A stretch of DNA of 12,089 nucleotides from assembly GCA_025463965.1 (NCBI GenBank), contig JAODBN010000144.1, positions 1 through 12,089 on the forward strand, in the 5' to 3' direction. Made by a program: the position numbers and the translations under genes. Below the pieces are notes generated by a model. The model ran no database searches. It was not told where the DNA came from and was given only the letters and a program-made list of their open reading frames with translations. How positions within the stretch are numbered: position 1 is the first letter of the stretch; each line of letters opens with the position of its first letter. The DNA comes from Acidimicrobiaceae bacterium (GTDB lineage Bacteria > Actinomycetota > Acidimicrobiia > Acidimicrobiales > Bog-793). This document shows, one piece after another, positions 1 to 5,602 of the stretch.

Positions 1-731
1 CACGCCACCAAGGTGTCGACGAGCCGGTCGCTGCCAACCCCGGCGAAGTCAGCGTCGTCGAATCCGAATTGGCGCAAGTTGTCAACGTAGTTGGGCAGAT
101 TCAAATAGATGGCAAGGGCACGGCGGCCCACCGCTCGCGCTATCGATGGGTCGCTGCCGAAAAACACCTTGTGCTCCGGGATCAGCGCCGGGCCAGGGCC
201 CAGTGCGGCGCGGGCCTTGGCGGTGTGTTCTGGTGGCACGTTGTACGGATGGGAGCCAGCGGCGCGCGAACCGGCCAGGGCCAGCGCTTTGGGCCTGAGT
301 GCAGCGATCACCCGCTCCGACTTCGGGACCGCGTGCTCGGCCCGGTCCAGCTCGTCGAGATAGGACGCCAATTTCTCGAGCGGGCGATCGTAGATCTGTC
401 CCGCCGCGGTCACGGCCGGCGCGTGCCCCACGCCTAACCCGAGTATGAAACGGCCCGAGTGCGCCGCGTTCAGCTCATGGTGCCTCGCCGCCACCTCGGC
501 GGCGGGGTTGATCCACACCTGGGTCACGCCGGTGGCGGCGACGAAGTCTGTGGTCGCGGCCAGGATGGCGTCGGCCACGGGGAACTGGTCCGTGGACCCA
601 CCGATCCAGGCAGCGCTGAACCCCAGTTCTTCCAGCTCGACAGCGGCGTCACCTATCGCTCCGCGGTCTTCGGGCCACTGGCGGACACTGGTCCACACAC
701 CGAATTTTCCGAGGGTGAGGGAGGTGGCCAC
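1..731 (-). CDS. LLM-class F420-dependent oxidoreductase, MSMEG_4141-like (partial, C-terminus off window)
   Basis: Reading the minus strand from GTG at 731 gives an open frame of 243 codons that runs off the left edge, so only the N-terminal part is seen. The protein opens with LGKFGVWTS, followed by an ELEELGFSAAWIGG segment (about residues 34-45) and GRFILGLGVGHAP (about 93-105). These are the strand/loop signatures of luciferase-like TIM-barrel oxidoreductases that use coenzyme F420, and they resemble the MSMEG_4141-type subfamily. The start is chosen because AAAGGA lies 5 nt upstream and the conserved core begins at once. Such enzymes move hydride between F420 and an organic substrate in the cytoplasm; the substrate here is unknown. 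It is divergent from the epimerase gene. The family call is strong; the subfamily is from memory. Confidence 0.85.
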   Translation of the reverse strand, partial: MATSLTLGKFGVWTSVRQWPEDRGAIGDAAVELEELGFSAAWIGGSTDQFPVADAILAATTDFVAATGVTQVWINPAAEVAARHHELNAAHSGRFILGLGVGHAPAVTAAGQIYDRPLEKLASYLDELDRAEHAVPKSERVIAALRPKALALAGSRAAGSHPYNVPPEHTAKARAALGPGPALIPEHKVFFGSDPSIARAVGRRALAIYLNLPNYVDNLRQFGFDDADFAGVGSDRLVDTLVA

Positions 732-769
732 GGCGGTCCTTTCATCGAGGTCGCGTGCCGACCAGCCTA

Positions 770-795
770 GGGAGCGGACCCATTCGGACGCTCCC
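770..795. repeat. Inverted repeat in the leader of the LLM oxidoreductase gene
   Basis: GGGAGCG (770-776) and CGCTCCC (789-795) are perfect 7-bp arms around a 12-nt spacer. They lie 39-64 bases upstream of the minus-strand GTG start at 731. This could be an operator or an mRNA hairpin in the leader. No convincing -35/-10 pair for the minus-strand gene was found near it, so its role is open. Confidence 0.35.
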
Positions 796-959
796 AAGCT
801 CTTGCAGGACACCTCGCCGCCGGACGATCGCCGGAATCTCTTGTGGTGCGATAACGAGCGCTAGCTCCGTGGCTGATCCGATCGCTCACGCCCGCTCGCT
901 CGCAAACTTGGCAACCGTGCTCTGGTCGAAGCCTCGGTCTTTGGGTACAGACGGAGCGC

Positions 960-983
960 CGGCCCTCCGGCCCTCCGGCCCAC
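960..983. repeat. Short tandem repeat, 8-bp unit
   Basis: CGGCCCTC occurs twice in tandem (960-967, 968-975) and a third copy with one change, CGGCCCAC, follows (976-983). It lies in the roughly 360-bp gap between the divergent LLM and epimerase genes. Apart from this repeat, the dyad at 770-795 and the promoter at 1023-1051, I see nothing in that gap. It may be a slippage product with no function. Confidence 0.4.
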
Positions 984-1022
984 CTGTGACGCTCCGGTCG
1001 TTCTCGACCCACGACCTTTCCG

Positions 1023-1051
1023 TTGACAGTGACAGACATCGTGTCTAGGGT
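1023..1051 (+). promoter_or_regulatory. Sigma70-type promoter for the epimerase-like gene
   Basis: TTGACA (1023-1028) is a perfect -35 hexamer. A 17-bp spacer leads to TAGGGT (1046-1051), an acceptable actinobacterial -10. Transcription would start near 1058 and give a leader of about 35 nt containing the GGAGG ribosome site at 1083-1087. The spacing and position relative to the start codon are good. Confidence 0.65.
1034..1046. promoter_or_regulatory. Putative repressor operator inside the promoter spacer
   Basis: AGACA-TCG-TGTCT is a perfect inverted repeat filling most of the spacer between the -35 and -10 elements, a classic position for repression by a dimeric regulator such as a TetR-family protein. 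A second, looser pair, GACAGC (1055-1060) and GCTGTC (1075-1080), lies around the start of the transcript. No TetR-type gene is visible in this window, so the cognate protein would be encoded elsewhere. Confidence 0.5.
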
Positions 1052-1093
1052 GATGACAGCTACTGACATCGTTGGCTGTCTTGGAGGTACCTC

Positions 1094-2017
1094 ATGAGAA
1101 TCTTCGTCACCGGCGCATCGGGCTGGATCGGCTCGGCGGTCGTGCCCGAGCTGATCGAAGCCGGCCACGAAGTGGTCGGACTGGCCCGCTCCGACGCGTC
1201 GGCGCGACGAGTAGAAGCGACCGGCGCCACTGTCCTGCGAGGCGACGTCGACGACCCCGACGGCCTGGCCAAGGGGGCTGCCGACTCCGAGGGGGTGATC
1301 CACCTGGCCTTTCAGCACGAGGTGGCCTTCGGCGGCGACTTCGCCGCTGCGGCGGCTGCAGACCGGCGGGCCGTCGAGGCGATGGGGGCGGCCCTGGCCG
1401 ACTCCGGCCGACCTCTGGTGCTCGCCTCTGGCACGCTCGGTCTCAGTCCGGGCCGGATGGCCACCGAGGAGGATGGCCTCGTCCCCAACGCCGAGGTTCG
1501 GGCCATCCCCGCGGGACTTCGGATGGCCACCGCCCTGCTTGCGCTGTCGTTGAGGGCCACTGGTGTCCGCTCGTCGGTGCTGCGCTTGCCACCAACAGTG
1601 CACGGCGACGGCGACCACGGGTTCATGGCCACCCTCGTCGGCATCGCCCGCCAGCGGGGCGTGGCGGGATATGTGGGAGACGGCACCAACCGCTGGCCGG
1701 CCGTTCACCGTTCCGACGCCGCCCGCCTTGCCCGCCTGGCCGTCGAGGCTGCCCCCGCCGGCTCGGTCTTGCACGCGGTCGGTGACGAAGGCGTCCCCTT
1801 CCGCGAGATTGCCCAGGCCATGGGCCGCCACCTTGGCTTCCCCACGGCATCAGTAGCCCCCGCCGATGCCGTCGAGCACTTCGCATTCCTCGGTCATCTA
1901 GTCGCCCTGGACAGCCCCGCCACGGCCGCCATAACCCGGGAGCTGCTCGCATGGGAGCCGACCGGGCCTAGCTTGCTCGAGGACCTCGAGCAGGACCACT
2001 ACTACCGCCAGGTGTAG
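1094..2017 (+). CDS. NAD(P)-binding SDR, NAD-dependent epimerase/dehydratase-like
   Basis: A 307-aa protein, close to the usual length of extended or atypical short-chain dehydrogenases. The Rossmann dinucleotide motif TGASGWIG is at residues 6-13, and an LARSD segment at the end of the second strand suggests NADP preference. An ASGT strand and RLPPTVHGDGDHGF follow, typical of actinobacterial proteins annotated as 'NAD-dependent epimerase/dehydratase' or 'SDR family oxidoreductase'. The classical Tyr-x-x-x-Lys pair is not visible: the matching helix reads GLRMAT around R143, as in related atypical SDRs. GGAGG lies 6 nt before the ATG. It has its own promoter with an embedded palindrome and so is probably inducible by an unknown ligand. 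The substrate cannot be predicted. Confidence 0.85.
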   Translation: MRIFVTGASGWIGSAVVPELIEAGHEVVGLARSDASARRVEATGATVLRGDVDDPDGLAKGAADSEGVIHLAFQHEVAFGGDFAAAAAADRRAVEAMGAALADSGRPLVLASGTLGLSPGRMATEEDGLVPNAEVRAIPAGLRMATALLALSLRATGVRSSVLRLPPTVHGDGDHGFMATLVGIARQRGVAGYVGDGTNRWPAVHRSDAARLARLAVEAAPAGSVLHAVGDEGVPFREIAQAMGRHLGFPTASVAPADAVEHFAFLGHLVALDSPATAAITRELLAWEPTGPSLLEDLEQDHYYRQV

Positions 2018-2058
2018 TTCCGAGGGAAGACGTTGACAGGCGAGGGACTCTCTTTCGT

Positions 2059-2091
2059 CGTCACGACGCTCGGGTCTCGTCACGACGCTCG
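2059..2091 (+). repeat. Direct repeat of 14 bp, two copies
   Basis: CGTCACGACGCTCG occurs at 2059-2072 and again at 2078-2091, a 19-bp period, in the gap after the epimerase-like gene. A TTGACA hexamer lies just before it (2033-2038) but has no matching -10. The pair could be a tandem binding site or a small duplication. Confidence 0.4.
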
Positions 2092-2123
2092 AGCAAGCCA
2101 CCTCGGGACACCTAGAGGAGAGG

Positions 2124-2334
2124 GTGACTGGCTCATGGGAGCCAACCCAACGCCTGAGTCGCCCCCAACGACACCGGCGACCCTGCACACGGCCAGGCCG
2201 GTGCTTCCGCGGGCAAGTACACGGCACACGACCTGCGAAGGAGACAATGAGTCGATGAGAACCAAGAGCACTTTTGCTGTCTTCGCCGGCGAAGTTCGAT
2301 GACGGCGCATGGGGAAGCGGGCGACGACGTCTGA
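2124..2334 (+). other. Chain of three overlapping mini-ORFs ahead of the Ddn-like gene
   Basis: In the roughly 320-bp gap before the Ddn-like gene there are three tiny reading frames. The first runs GTG 2124 to TGA 2258 (44 codons, Arg-rich, AGGAG at 2116-2120). The second runs ATG 2255 to TGA 2302 (15 codons) and overlaps the first by ATGA; GAAGGAG at 2237-2243 is an excellent ribosome site 11 nt upstream. The third runs ATG 2299 to TGA 2334 (11 codons) and again overlaps by ATGA. Its stop shares the A of the next ATG at 2334 (TGATG). None of the peptides is recognised. The chain could act as a translational leader, could be a decayed 5' end, or could be chance. Confidence 0.3.
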
Positions 2335-2759
2335 TGAGAGATGACGTACGGAAGGCGCTCGCCATCGACGCCTCCTCGACGATCGATCAACGCACGATCG
2401 ACATCACCACGACGGGTCGGCGTTCCGGCGAGCCGAGGCGCATCGAGATCGTCTTCTACCGGTTCGGGGACGACACCTACCTGAGCGGGATCCCCGGACC
2501 CAAGACCCGTGACTGGCTGGCCAACCTGGCCGCCCGGCCGCAGTTCACCTTTCACCTTAAGCAGGGCGTCGTCGCGGACCTGCCAGCAACAGCCACGGTC
2601 GTCATCGACCCGGCGGAGCGACGACGTGTTGTCCTCGCCAACTTTGTGGAGGAGTTCAACCGCCGCCGCGGCCCGGACAGTCCCTGGCCGGAGGCCGTCC
2701 TCGATGAGTGGGTGGAGCGCAGCCCGTTGGCCAGGGTCACCTTCGCGGAGACTGATTGA
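2334..2759 (+). CDS. Ddn-like deazaflavin (F420)-dependent nitroreductase/quinone reductase family protein
   Basis: A 141-aa protein with the compact split-barrel pattern of the deazaflavin-dependent nitroreductase family (PF04075 type). RTIDITTTGRRSGEPRRIEI (residues 20-39) holds the conserved strand, the Gly turn and the basic residues that bind the cofactor phosphate. GPKTRDWLANLAARPQFTFHL follows at about residues 55-75. Family members use F420H2 to reduce quinones or nitro compounds, often at the membrane. The ATG at 2334 is chosen because family homology begins at once (DVRKALAID). A TTG at 2274 in the same frame would add 20 residues of unrelated sequence. The ribosome site before 2334 is weak, whereas a strong one serves a mini-ORF upstream. 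Substrate unknown; F420 use is by family. Confidence 0.8.
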   Translation: MRDDVRKALAIDASSTIDQRTIDITTTGRRSGEPRRIEIVFYRFGDDTYLSGIPGPKTRDWLANLAARPQFTFHLKQGVVADLPATATVVIDPAERRRVVLANFVEEFNRRRGPDSPWPEAVLDEWVERSPLARVTFAETD

Positions 2760-2905
2760 CGGGACCGTGCCCCGTCTCGCGTCACGGAGTACGGCCGAGT
2801 CGCGCTGTGTGGCGGCGGGCGCAGACGCGTGAGGATCCGCGGCGAATTTGATATCGAAGGCATCTTTTGAACTAGCTCTGCGGGGACCGCAACGGTGTCT
2901 GCGCC

Positions 2906-2917
2906 TCGGGCGCCCGA
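2906..2917. repeat. 12-bp palindrome in a convergent gap (possible terminator stem)
   Basis: TCGGGCGCCCGA is a perfect palindrome in the 205-bp region between the converging Ddn-like (+) and DUF5335-like (-) genes. A bidirectional terminator would be expected here. The stem is short with no real loop and no T-run, so the assignment is weak. I see nothing else in this gap. Confidence 0.25.
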
Positions 2918-2964
2918 AGGTTGTCTGTCTCGGCCACGGGTGCCGAGCTTCGTCGGTCGGGTCC

Positions 2965-3387
2965 TCAGGCCGAGTTTGGCCTCGGATCCGGCTCAGCGCC
3001 CGTGACCGAAGCGGCTGTCCGCGTAAAGATTGTCACCAGCGTGCGCGACCCGTCGCCACCGACGATCTCGATCGCCAGCGGAAGCTCCGGTGGTTTCGAG
3101 TCCGTGCGTATCGTCGTGGGGTGATCGATCTCGTGACGAAGAGCTACCGGAAAGCGACCATCGCGGCCACCGACGGCCACTGATGCCATGTCGGAGTGCT
3201 CGTCGTACTCGATGTACGCGAGTGGCATGTGCTCGGCCTCGTACTCGTCGCCGAACTCTTGGTCTAACAGCTCGATCGTGGTGTCTTCGTCGGCATAGGC
3301 CAGGGTCATCTTGTCGAGCAGCTCGTGCCAATCCTGCCGGGGGCGGTCCTGCGAGGTCTCGCGCGCTTTTCGTGTCTTTGTCGCCAT
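2965..3387 (-). CDS. DUF5335-like protein of unknown function
   Basis: A 140-aa acidic protein. An N-terminal basic tail (ATKTRKARE) is followed by DWHELLDKMT, then an ELLDQEFGDEYEAEHMPL stretch leading into YIEYDEHSDMASVAVGG. Near the end is a strand pair, PLAIEIVGGDGSRTLVTI. The order W...LLD / GDE.EAE..PL / Y(D/E)...D / E(I/V)V..DG resembles the DUF5335 family as I remember it; its function is not established. The ATG at 3387 is preferred over an in-frame TTG at 3462, which would add 25 Arg-rich residues. Neither start has a clear ribosome site, so the message may be poorly translated or leaderless. It converges with the Ddn-like gene. The coding call is firmer than the family call. Confidence 0.65.
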   Translation of the reverse strand: MATKTRKARETSQDRPRQDWHELLDKMTLAYADEDTTIELLDQEFGDEYEAEHMPLAYIEYDEHSDMASVAVGGRDGRFPVALRHEIDHPTTIRTDSKPPELPLAIEIVGGDGSRTLVTIFTRTAASVTGAEPDPRPNSA

Positions 3388-3609
3388 TTGGGCAGGATCG
3401 CAGCGGCGCGTGAGAAGGGCACGACGTGATCGCGTGGTCTTCGCGAGGGATTCCCAACCCAAGCTCTCTTCTACGCGCCTAGGGGATTTCTGGCGTCCGA
3501 CGGATCGCGACGCTCAACGGAGGCGCAGGTGACATCGCGCAAGTTGTGAACTCGGTTGACGGGTCACTTCTAGCGTGGAGTTGACAGCCAGGGAGGACGC
3601 CTCAGTCCA

Positions 3610-3966
3610 ATGGCGGTTTCGCTCAACGAACCAGCGTTCGAGCACGCGAAGCGGTTGATTCGCGCGGGCGAGTTTGTCGCTGACGAGCGAGGCGCCTGGA
3701 GTGAGCATCAGCCGTCCGCGGCTGATGAAGACGAGTTCATCGAGAGAAACGGCCTTGGGGAGTACGGCCACTGGTATCTCGGTGTGGATGACCAAACGAA
3801 CGAGAAGACGAAGGGGCATTACAAGTTCCCGTTCGGTGACTTCAAGCAGGTTCACCGATGCGGCTTGTTGGCGGCCGAGTCACGAGCCGGGCAGCGTAAG
3901 TACCTCGAGATCGAACGAGCCGTCGCGCACCTGCACGGCATGATCGACGCGCTCGCGCCTAGCTAG
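3610..3966 (+). CDS. Small conserved hypothetical protein (118 aa)
   Basis: A soluble, charged protein with no membrane segment or signal peptide. It shows protein-like patterning: FEHAKRLIRAGEFV near the start, WSEHQPSAADEDEFIE in the middle, then YGHWYLGVDDQTNEKTKGHY, FPFGDFKQVHRCG and ending AVAHLHGMIDAL. I recall similar actinobacterial proteins sharing the W-S-E-H-Q-P-S and K-F-P-x-G-D-F-x-x-V-H-R motifs, none with a known function. GGGAGG at 3591-3596 is 13 nt before the ATG, a long but usable distance. The next gene starts 163 bp downstream on the same strand. The His, Cys and acidic residues around the HRCG motif might bind metal, which is speculation. Confidence 0.7.
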   Translation: MAVSLNEPAFEHAKRLIRAGEFVADERGAWSEHQPSAADEDEFIERNGLGEYGHWYLGVDDQTNEKTKGHYKFPFGDFKQVHRCGLLAAESRAGQRKYLEIERAVAHLHGMIDALAPS

Positions 3967-4053
3967 CTCGTTCGGCGAGGTCTTCGGGACGGAGAAGCCC
4001 GGCACCGGCACCGCGTGACCCGCTCGGACCTGTCTGACGCAAGCCGTATGGAG

Positions 4054-4086
4054 GTGAGGGACCGCTCGCGAGCCCGTGGCCCTCAC
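4054..4086. repeat. Nested inverted repeat upstream of the hydrolase-like gene
   Basis: GTGAGGG (4054-4060) pairs with CCCTCAC (4080-4086). After one unpaired A, CC (4062-4063) pairs with GG (4078-4079). The interior holds a perfect 10-bp palindrome, GCTCGCGAGC (4064-4073). The structure ends 43 nt before the start codon at 4130. It may be a terminator for the small gene ending at 3966, an operator, or a leader hairpin; there is no T-run. Confidence 0.4.
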
Positions 4087-4129
4087 ATCCGTCGGTCGTT
4101 TTGCCACCAGCGGCGACTAGGAGGTGCGC

Positions 4130-5206
4130 ATGGGAAAAGAGACCGAAGGCGACAACCGCGAACGCCGGCGCCGGGCAAAGGAGGCTCGGGACGCCGGCGA
4201 GCCCCCCGCCTCGATGGGGGTGACGACAGGAGGTTCGAAGCAGCGCCGTCACGTCGGCCACGACGCCCCACATCCCGAGCGCCTCGAGGACCGGGTGCTC
4301 GGCAAGCACGATCCCGAGCACGCCCTGCCCAACACCCGTCCGGGCACGCCGGTGATCGACGAGCTCGAGCCTTCTCTTGTTCCGCTTGAGCCGGGCTACT
4401 GGGATACGCGCTTCCTGCAGCTCGATGATCGACGGGTGGGCTACATCGACGTCGGGGTGGGCGACGAGCCCCTGGTGCTGTTGCACACGTTTCCTCTCGA
4501 GTCCCGGATGTGGGAGTACCAGTTTTCACCGCTTTCCGAGCGGTACCGCCTCATCGCCCCGGACCTGATGGGCTTCGGAAGATCAGACGCGCCAGATACT
4601 CCATCGGCCTACTCGATGGAGTCGTGGGCGGACGACATAGCTGGGGTGATGGCCGATCTGGAGCTCGATCGTGCGGTCGTGATCGGAACCGGCCTGGGTG
4701 CCGAGGTGGCGTTCAATCTCTTCCGTCGCCACGGCGACTTGGTGACGACGCTCGTGTTCGCGGACATGCGAACGGAGCCCGATACCCCCGAGGAGCGCCA
4801 GCAGCGCGACTACCAGCGCGACTGGTTGATGCGCGGTGGTGACGTCGCGTCGCTCACGGACCGATGGTTCGAGTTGGTAGCTGGCGACGTCTGGAGCCGG
4901 CGCGCGGAGGCCGTCAAGAAGGCGAAGCAGTGGGCCCGAGAAGCGCCGCGCGCTGGCCTCATCGGTGCCCTCGATGCCATTGACCGCCGCCCCGATGTCT
5001 GGCACGACCTGATGAAGGTTCAGGTCCCGGCCCTCGTCGTGACGGGGGAGGGCAACCTCCTCGTCCCTCCGGAGATGGCCGAGGAGACCGCCGCACGGAT
5101 ACCGCGCGGCTCCGCGGTGGTGCTCGGTGGCGCCGGTTGGTTCTCCAACCTCGAGAGCCCTGGCGCCTTCAACGACGTGCTCGTGGAGTTCCTCGATGCG
5201 CGGTGA
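4130..5206 (+). CDS. Alpha/beta-hydrolase-fold protein lacking its catalytic triad, with charged N-terminal extension
   Basis: A 358-aa protein; ATG 4130 is chosen because AGGAGG sits 5 nt upstream (a GTG at 4124 overlaps that site). Residues 1 to about 85 form a charged, low-complexity extension with RERRRRAKEARDAGEP and GVTTGGSKQ. From about 90 on it follows the alpha/beta-hydrolase fold: LLHTFP where LLHGFP is usual, APDLMGFGRSD, a nucleophile elbow reading VIGTGLGAEVAF, VTGEGNLLVPP at the acid strand and GAGWFSNLE at the histidine loop. The nucleophile Ser is Gly188, the acid Asp is Asn309, the His is Trp337, and the oxyanion Gly is Thr120. The fold is retained and the frame intact, so this is probably a non-catalytic binding or regulatory protein, not a hydrolase. 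The assignments rest on motif alignment by eye. Confidence 0.8.
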   Translation: MGKETEGDNRERRRRAKEARDAGEPPASMGVTTGGSKQRRHVGHDAPHPERLEDRVLGKHDPEHALPNTRPGTPVIDELEPSLVPLEPGYWDTRFLQLDDRRVGYIDVGVGDEPLVLLHTFPLESRMWEYQFSPLSERYRLIAPDLMGFGRSDAPDTPSAYSMESWADDIAGVMADLELDRAVVIGTGLGAEVAFNLFRRHGDLVTTLVFADMRTEPDTPEERQQRDYQRDWLMRGGDVASLTDRWFELVAGDVWSRRAEAVKKAKQWAREAPRAGLIGALDAIDRRPDVWHDLMKVQVPALVVTGEGNLLVPPEMAEETAARIPRGSAVVLGGAGWFSNLESPGAFNDVLVEFLDAR

Positions 5207-5495
5207 GCTCCGCTCGCCGGTGTCGGTTATCAAGCTCGCTCCTGTATTGCCACAGCGTCGCCAAGGCAGCGTCCCTGATCGGACCAGCTCCGTGTGCCGA
5301 GACGCTTCCATTCGCATCGGGCACTGAGCGGCCCCACGGTCAGAGTTATCCCGCTCGAGGTCTTTTCGCCCAGCGTGCCCTGAGGCCGGTGACGACCTAT
5401 CAGCACTCCCTTCCCGTTAGGCGGCAGTCATCGCGCCGCGCCCATTCCATGGACGATGGTCGGCCGCCGGCATGCGAAGTGTTTGGGATGTGCCT

Positions 5496-5510
5496 GCCCG
5501 CTATGCGGGC
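5496..5510 (+). repeat. Hairpin in the icd leader
   Basis: GCCCGC-TAT-GCGGGC forms a perfect 6-bp stem with a 3-nt loop, about 93 nt before the icd start codon. It is too short and lacks a T-run for a clear terminator. It could be a protein binding site or a local mRNA structure. Confidence 0.35.
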
Positions 5511-5533
5511 TCTCCGGGCTCGGGTTGCAAGTG

Positions 5534-5545
5534 CCTCAGCTGAGG
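5534..5545. promoter_or_regulatory. 12-bp perfect palindrome upstream of icd, possible operator
   Basis: CCTCAGCTGAGG is fully self-complementary and lies 57 nt before the icd start, where a regulator could act on the promoter or leader. It matches no regulator site I can name. Confidence 0.3.
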
Positions 5546-5602
5546 TGGTCTCCTTGGAGCCTCGCGCGTCCCCGCGCCTTTTCTCTAGGTACCGGAGCAT
5601 TG

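Larger units (their letters stand above)
5207..5602. other. Non-coding leader region before icd
   Basis: About 396 bp with no supported gene. An in-frame ATG at 5456 would add 49 residues to the isocitrate dehydrogenase, but the family starts at the downstream MTDSTIIYTHTDE, so this stretch is taken as leader. It holds a hairpin at 5496-5510 and a palindrome at 5534-5545, listed separately. No -35/-10 pair stands out; the promoter of icd is probably in here. Confidence 0.5.

Noticed and set aside
69..864. Several plus-strand open frames at the left end
   Set aside because: They are antisense to the LLM oxidoreductase, whose reverse reading gives a continuous, recognisable barrel protein.
767..1831. 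Long minus-strand open frame opposite the epimerase-like gene (354 codons)
   Set aside because: It is antisense to a clear Rossmann-fold gene, has no recognisable motif, and its composition is that of a high-GC shadow frame.
2033..2038. TTGACA hexamer after the epimerase-like gene as a promoter for the Ddn-like gene
   Set aside because: No acceptable -10 lies 16-19 bp downstream (the 17-bp position reads CGTCGT), so it is left as an unpaired hexamer.
2848..3183. Plus-strand open frame across the DUF5335-like gene
   Set aside because: No motif, no ribosome site, and antisense to a frame with clear protein-like patterning.
3556..3576. TTGACG and TAGCGT as a promoter for the small protein gene
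   Set aside because: The spacer is only 9 bp, too short for sigma70-type recognition.
5456..5602. In-frame extension of isocitrate dehydrogenase with a CLGCACPLCG cysteine cluster
   Set aside because: Monomeric enzymes start at the MTDSTIIYTH segment, and Ser132 and Lys255 number correctly only from ATG 5603. The cysteine cluster is probably chance.
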